Shown here one piece after another: positions 7,701 to 9,677 of a DNA stretch of 9,677 nt (position 1 is its first letter; every line of letters starts with the position of its first letter). The stretch lies in assembly GCA_031264715.1 (NCBI GenBank), contig JAISDP010000171.1, positions 1 to 9,677 on the forward strand, written 5' to 3'. Below the pieces are notes generated by a model that was not told the origin of the DNA, did no database searches, and saw only the letters and a program-made list of their open reading frames with translations. A program made the position numbers and the translations under genes. Source of the stretch: Bacteroidales bacterium (GTDB lineage: Bacteria > Bacteroidota > Bacteroidia > Bacteroidales > UBA4181).

Positions 7701-7874
7701 GATATCGGTGGTAGTACCACCCAGTTTACCCTTGACAATCACGGTGACGCCGGGTAATGTCCCCGATTCATCCGACACTGTCCCCTCTATAAGATACGTA
7801 TCCTGTTGTTGCGCCGACAGCGTAATGCAGATCGACAATTTCAGGATCAAAACAAAATAAAATATTTTCCTCAT
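4758..7874 (-). CDS. SusC/RagA-family TonB-linked outer-membrane transporter
   Basis: This is the 1038-residue energised channel that carries oligosaccharide across the outer membrane. A signal peptide ends near LSAQQQ (~24). Residues ~27-100 are the carboxypeptidase-regulatory-like domain, containing GTVSDESGTLPGVTVIVKGK and the TTTDINGKFSI strand. A TonB-box-like EEVVITGVG lies at ~105-113. The plug spans ~115-230, with VRGIGTFGANSSALVLIDGL, ADIESFSILKDASATAIYG and ANGVVLITTKRG. The rest is a 22-stranded-type barrel. A calcium-loop-like DINGDGVIDQEDM sits near residue 845, as is common in SusC proteins. There is no STN domain before the carboxypeptidase-like domain, so signalling through a FecR-type anti-sigma factor is not expected. 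The gene starts 30 nt after the NHL gene and is followed 19 nt later by susD. It is intact and of usual length. Confidence 0.97.
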   Translation of the reverse strand: MRKIFYFVLILKLSICITLSAQQQDTYLIEGTVSDESGTLPGVTVIVKGKLGGTTTDINGKFSIRALRGEWLAFSFVGYETFEWLITEERKNLEIILKESSQAIEEVVITGVGKERRISSLAAVTSVDAKDLQVPAPSVVNMLGGRVAGIVTMQSSGEPGKNLAEFWVRGIGTFGANSSALVLIDGLEGDLNTIDPADIESFSILKDASATAIYGVRGANGVVLITTKRGESGKLSIVGRANVSLSHLRRLPKYLRAYDYAGLVNEAYELRGEKPLYSDIAMEIIRDGLDTDFYPDVDWQGEIVRPLSFKQTYYVSGRGGGDVARYFVSLGTSNESAAYKAEKDNPLASNAGYNTYSFRINLDINLSKTTELKFMSDAFMSINNRPGDISSTDYIWESQARLTPLIFPVRFSNGQYPSVNATSGMSPYVTINHTGNTKLYAHTAKFSMTLEQDLGFITEGLKARVLGAYDRDGGYNESRYSRPALYRLEGRSNRGELITRESVAATTEAYYRLYDQKQFRRFQFESTVNYDRVFASDHRIGGLAYFHISDQQATNQNTEDENKEMSMSYAMIPRRYMRMTGRIAYGFRDTYMVDFNFGYTGTENFMPGKQFGFFPSIAVGWIPTNYDVVKNLAPWFDFLKFRGSYGTVGNDRIGGRRFPYLDWVNTGRSNVWGSPSSQETVAILRVGADNLVWEKAKKANFGIDGRLFSNAADFTVDFFHDTRDGIFQQRVQVPDYAGLEDNPFGNVGSMMSWGADGNASYTFQPTKDISVTIRGNFTYSKNKVKNYEKLYETYPYKEYTGLPWDVVYGYQCVGFFKDPDDISYSARQNWNAVMPGDLKYKDINGDGVIDQEDMVPISYKSMFPLLVYGFGAQVSYRDLSLGFLFKGTGKVDYFRNNTGYIPFNEGQMGNILEQFSDPATRWIPGWYAEAHGIDPSLAENPNATIPRLQYGANTNNRQLSDFWKGNARYLRLQEVTINYNLKGDFLKKIGISSVDLQLVGNNLYLWDKVKVFDPEQANKAGAVYPIPSVYSFQLYINL

Positions 7875-7904
7875 TTGCTGAAATTAACTGATTCTTAACT
7901 ATAA

Positions 7905-9332
7905 CTATTCAATGGCTACTTTGCGGACACGATTATTCCTGTAATCGGAAACGAAGACAGAGCCTTCCGCATCGGTAGCAATCCCGTGAAGCCCATTGAA
8001 GCGCGCCTCTTCCTTGTTTCCGTTCACCATACCGGCTATGCCGGGAATACCGATGGTTGTTTCTACCGTCATCGGATTGCTCATGGTATTGATCATACGG
8101 ACACAATGATTGTTACAATCGCCGATAAAAAGATTTCCGTCAGCATCGAAACTGATAGCCCTTGGCACGTTGAACTGTGCCAGTTCCAGGGGGCCGTCGC
8201 GATGGTCGGGAGCAGTGCTGGGTCCGGAGAGCCTTTCGAGAGAAGCCAGTATTCCGTTATCTCCCTTCGTTTCGTCCAACACATTCACCCTGCATATAGA
8301 ATGTGCGTATGCGCCGGTATTTGCCTCCGCAACCCCATCATACGCTATCCACAGTTCGTTTTTATTAAAAGGATGAAAAGCAAGGCCATAAGCAATTCCT
8401 ACAGGCGTCATGCCTATGATTTTGGCATTCCATGTGTCCGGGTCAATCCGTACAAGCGCTCCGCTTTGGTAACGGGTATAATACATTTCATCTGCCTCAC
8501 AAAACAAGCAATGGTGGTGAGTCTCAAAATGATTGGCAGGGACGGGCGTAATGGGCGCCGCTCCTGCCGGAAGCTGGTATCCATTGAGATCCCACTCTTT
8601 AATATATTTGTAAGTCATTGCCCAACTTTTTTTGGGATCGAAAAATGCAAACCGATCGCGATTACCCGCATTCTCAGCGCCCATCTGTATCACATTGGTT
8701 CTTGGATTGACAGAGATTTGGCAACGATGGTTGAATCCCTGAGCGGCGTTAGCTATCAACTGTATGAGATTTTCTTCTTCGTTGATACGCAACAGATTGT
8801 CGCCATTGTCGGTAACAAAAATGTTGAATTCTTTGTCTGCACCAATATACACGGGTATCAACTGTGTCTTGTCCAGCCCCTGATCAAAAATTTTGGGACT
8901 ACCGGTTCCGTTTCCTGCGACTGTTGTTACAGAAGCTGCAACCTGATAACGGAAACGGTTGAAATAATTCTTTCGCTGTTCACCGATTTCAACAGTTACA
9001 GTACAGGTATCGCCCGGCATACGGGGAACCGCTACCAGAATACGCGTTCCGGTTGAGCCAATGACTTTGGCTTCCCGTTCGTTGAAAAAAACCTTGATAA
9101 TGGATGGATCGCTGCCGAAGTTTTTACCGTCCAGCAGGATCATCTCCCTGATACGCCCCGAATCGGGATGAAACGAAGTAAGCTCTATTGGCTGATTAGG
9201 GTCGTAAGCTGTTTTTTCATCCTGGTGAGGATTGCATGATGCGAGAAAAAACACCGCAAGACCCGTAACTGCCAAACACCGGCAAAAGGTATTGTTTACT
9301 TGCCGGATAAGATAATGATCAAATATTTTCAT
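7905..9332 (-). CDS. IPT/TIG domain and NHL-repeat lipoprotein, first gene of the operon
   Basis: This 475-residue lipoprotein opens the operon. Its signal ends at AVFFLASC (Cys33). Residues ~48-130 form an IPT/TIG Ig-like domain (ELTSFHPDSGRIREMILLDG, NFGSDPSIIKVFFNEREAKV). The remainder is a beta-propeller of NHL-type blades, beginning VTTVAGNGTG and clearest at the end in QFNVPRAISFDADGNLFIGD, NNHCVRMI and the paired LHGIATDAEGSVFVSDYRNN. Such IPT-NHL proteins commonly accompany SusC/SusD in Bacteroidales and are thought to be surface glycan-binding proteins. The propeller could instead bind protein partners. It has more cysteines than usual for its location: Cys110, 204, 275, 278, 347, 406 and 410. 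One cluster reads THHHCLFCEADE. The start at 9332 gives a complete signal peptide; no Shine-Dalgarno is seen, as is normal here. Confidence 0.88.
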   Translation of the reverse strand: MKIFDHYLIRQVNNTFCRCLAVTGLAVFFLASCNPHQDEKTAYDPNQPIELTSFHPDSGRIREMILLDGKNFGSDPSIIKVFFNEREAKVIGSTGTRILVAVPRMPGDTCTVTVEIGEQRKNYFNRFRYQVAASVTTVAGNGTGSPKIFDQGLDKTQLIPVYIGADKEFNIFVTDNGDNLLRINEEENLIQLIANAAQGFNHRCQISVNPRTNVIQMGAENAGNRDRFAFFDPKKSWAMTYKYIKEWDLNGYQLPAGAAPITPVPANHFETHHHCLFCEADEMYYTRYQSGALVRIDPDTWNAKIIGMTPVGIAYGLAFHPFNKNELWIAYDGVAEANTGAYAHSICRVNVLDETKGDNGILASLERLSGPSTAPDHRDGPLELAQFNVPRAISFDADGNLFIGDCNNHCVRMINTMSNPMTVETTIGIPGIAGMVNGNKEEARFNGLHGIATDAEGSVFVSDYRNNRVRKVAIE

Positions 9333-9393
9333 ATCACTAATAATATTTATTTATAAATTACTAAAATACAATTTGTTAAAATAAGAATGATTT

Positions 9394-9412
9394 GTACAGT
9401 CATATCCTGTAC
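9394..9412. promoter_or_regulatory. Inverted repeat GTACAG-N7-CTGTAC
   Basis: GTACAG 9394-9399 and CTGTAC 9407-9412 are perfect inverted copies around TCATATC, 62 nt upstream of the first start codon. It could be a dimeric regulator site or a small leader hairpin. If the candidate promoter at about 9477-9509 is correct it lies within the transcribed leader, which favours a hairpin. Confidence 0.45.
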
Positions 9413-9415
9413 GCG

Positions 9416-9439
9416 GGGAGGTTTTACACATGTGCTCCC
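9416..9439. promoter_or_regulatory. Inverted repeat GGGAG/CTCCC with an inner CACATGTG palindrome
   Basis: GGGAG 9416-9420 pairs with CTCCC 9435-9439. The space between them contains the perfect palindrome CACATGTG at 9427-9434. It sits 3 nt from the GTACAG/CTGTAC repeat, so the two may act as tandem hairpins in the operon leader or as adjacent operator sites. No known family is recognised. Confidence 0.35.
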
Positions 9440-9476
9440 AACATGATCATACGTTCTATATCATAGGCATCATTGT

Positions 9477-9509
9477 TAAAGGTAATGTTTTAATAAGCTC
9501 ATAATAAAA
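9477..9509 (-). promoter_or_regulatory. Candidate operon promoter (tentative)
   Basis: On the minus strand TACCTTTA (9484-9477) resembles the -7 consensus TAnnTTTG with the last base changed. TTTT (9509-9506) lies exactly 21 nt upstream in place of the -33 TTTG. Both boxes have a mismatch, so the call is weak. Transcription would start near 9470, giving a leader of about 135-140 nt before the NHL gene. The -33 falls inside the direct-repeat copy at 9503-9523, where a bound regulator could act. Confidence 0.28.
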
Positions 9510-9523
9510 CAGATGTTAAATTA
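9503..9523. repeat. Direct repeat copy 1 (AATAAAACAGATGT-A/T-AAATTA)
   Basis: This 21-nt sequence recurs at 9605-9625 in the same orientation with one mismatch at position 15 (T here, A there). The starts are 102 nt apart. The copy overlaps the candidate -33 box of the operon. Paired direct repeats upstream of a PUL operon are consistent with a regulator-binding site, but simple A/T richness makes the match less striking than its length suggests. Confidence 0.5.
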
Positions 9524-9530
9524 TAGACAT

Positions 9531-9569
9531 AAAAAAATCGCACACGTCCCAAAGGACATATCAGCGATT
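9531..9569 (-). terminator. Intrinsic terminator on the minus strand
   Basis: On the minus strand AATCGC (rc of 9564-9569) pairs with GCGATT (rc of 9536-9541). An inner stem GTCC/GGAC (9554-9557 with 9546-9549) closes a 4-nt loop. The stem is followed by seven T residues (9537-9531). The plus strand has no T-run after the hairpin, so it acts in one direction only, toward the operon. It lies upstream of the candidate operon promoter. It would stop transcripts arriving from the right, or act as an attenuator if the operon has a promoter further right. Confidence 0.65.
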
Positions 9570-9604
9570 CAGCGAGAAAAAAAGTTAAAGTATAAGGAAT
9601 TGAA

Positions 9605-9625
9605 AATAAAACAGATGTAAAATTA
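9605..9625. repeat. Direct repeat copy 2
   Basis: This is the second copy of the 21-nt repeat, 20 of 21 bases identical to 9503-9523. It ends against the -33-like TTAG (9623-9626) of the plus-strand promoter candidate. Both copies thus lie at a promoter: one at the operon's and one at the divergent one. Confidence 0.5.
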
Positions 9626-9655
9626 GGAAAAATAAATATTTCCGGCTAATTTTGC
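9623..9655 (+). promoter_or_regulatory. Candidate divergent promoter facing out of the window
   Basis: TAATTTTGC at 9647-9655 matches the Bacteroidota -7 consensus TAnnTTTGC. TTAG at 9623-9626, one mismatch from TTTG, lies 20 nt upstream, which is the expected spacing. Transcription would begin near the right edge and serve a plus-strand gene outside the window. In PULs a divergent gene is often the regulator, but nothing here shows its identity. Confidence 0.5.
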
Positions 9656-9677
9656 AGACAAGGACACAAAGAAGGGG

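Larger units (their letters stand above)
9333..9677. other. Control region upstream of the operon
   Basis: These 345 nt are A/T-rich and hold no convincing gene on either strand. Reading away from the operon, they contain two inverted repeats in the probable leader, a candidate operon promoter overlapping one copy of a direct repeat, a minus-strand intrinsic terminator, the second direct-repeat copy, and a plus-strand -7 box near the right edge. The minus frames at the right edge are open for only 18-30 codons and have low-complexity hydrophobic content, so I do not call a gene end there. Confidence 0.75.

Noticed and set aside
7986..9056. 356-codon plus-strand frame opposite the NHL gene
   Set aside because: It is antisense to the IPT-NHL lipoprotein, with Cys/His/Ile-rich composition typical of a reverse-strand shadow and no recognisable domain.
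9623..9677. Partial minus-strand gene end at the right edge
   Set aside because: The open minus frames are only 18-30 codons, overlap a good plus-strand promoter, and have low-complexity content.

Overview
This window reads as the surface-protein operon of a polysaccharide utilisation locus (PUL) from a Bacteroidota bacterium, most likely order Bacteroidales. The evidence is a SusC/SusD pair, four proteins with lipobox signal peptides, DUF1735/DUF4361 and IPT/NHL accessory proteins, and -7 promoter boxes of the TAnnTTTGC type used by the Bacteroidota primary sigma factor. Genus and glycan cannot be fixed from this sequence.

Layout. Positions 1-95 hold the 3' end of a plus-strand gene that enters from the left. 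Positions 96-642 lie between convergent gene ends. This stretch holds a plausible plus-strand promoter, a GC-rich island with mutually exclusive hairpins, a strong Shine-Dalgarno followed by a tiny hydrophobic reading frame, and a six-unit array of ~21-nt A/T-flanked repeats arranged as one large inverted repeat. Positions 643-9332 carry five tightly spaced minus-strand genes. Transcription runs from right to left: IPT/TIG-NHL lipoprotein, SusC-like TonB-dependent transporter, SusD-like lipoprotein, DUF1735-DUF4361 lipoprotein, and a two-Ig-like-domain plus F5/8-type-C lipoprotein. Gaps between them are 30, 19, 30 and 4 nt, with no terminator seen inside, so they are probably one transcript. 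Positions 9333-9677 form the control region. It has two inverted repeats in the probable leader, a minus-strand intrinsic terminator bracketed by two copies of a 21-nt direct repeat, and a good plus-strand -7 box aimed out of the right edge.

How the genes work together. In characterised PULs, SusC is the outer-membrane channel and SusD its lid-like glycan-binding lipoprotein. Extra surface lipoproteins hold and present the glycan. Here all five products are binding or transport components, and no glycosidase, lyase, sulfatase or regulator is encoded in the window. Catalytic and regulatory genes are therefore expected outside it. The SusC lacks the N-terminal STN domain used in sigma/anti-sigma signalling, so another regulator type is more likely.

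The operon itself is of a known kind. The least explained material is in the two intergenic regions: the repeat array and possible small transcription unit at about 200-606, and the repeat-terminator-repeat arrangement at 9503-9625.
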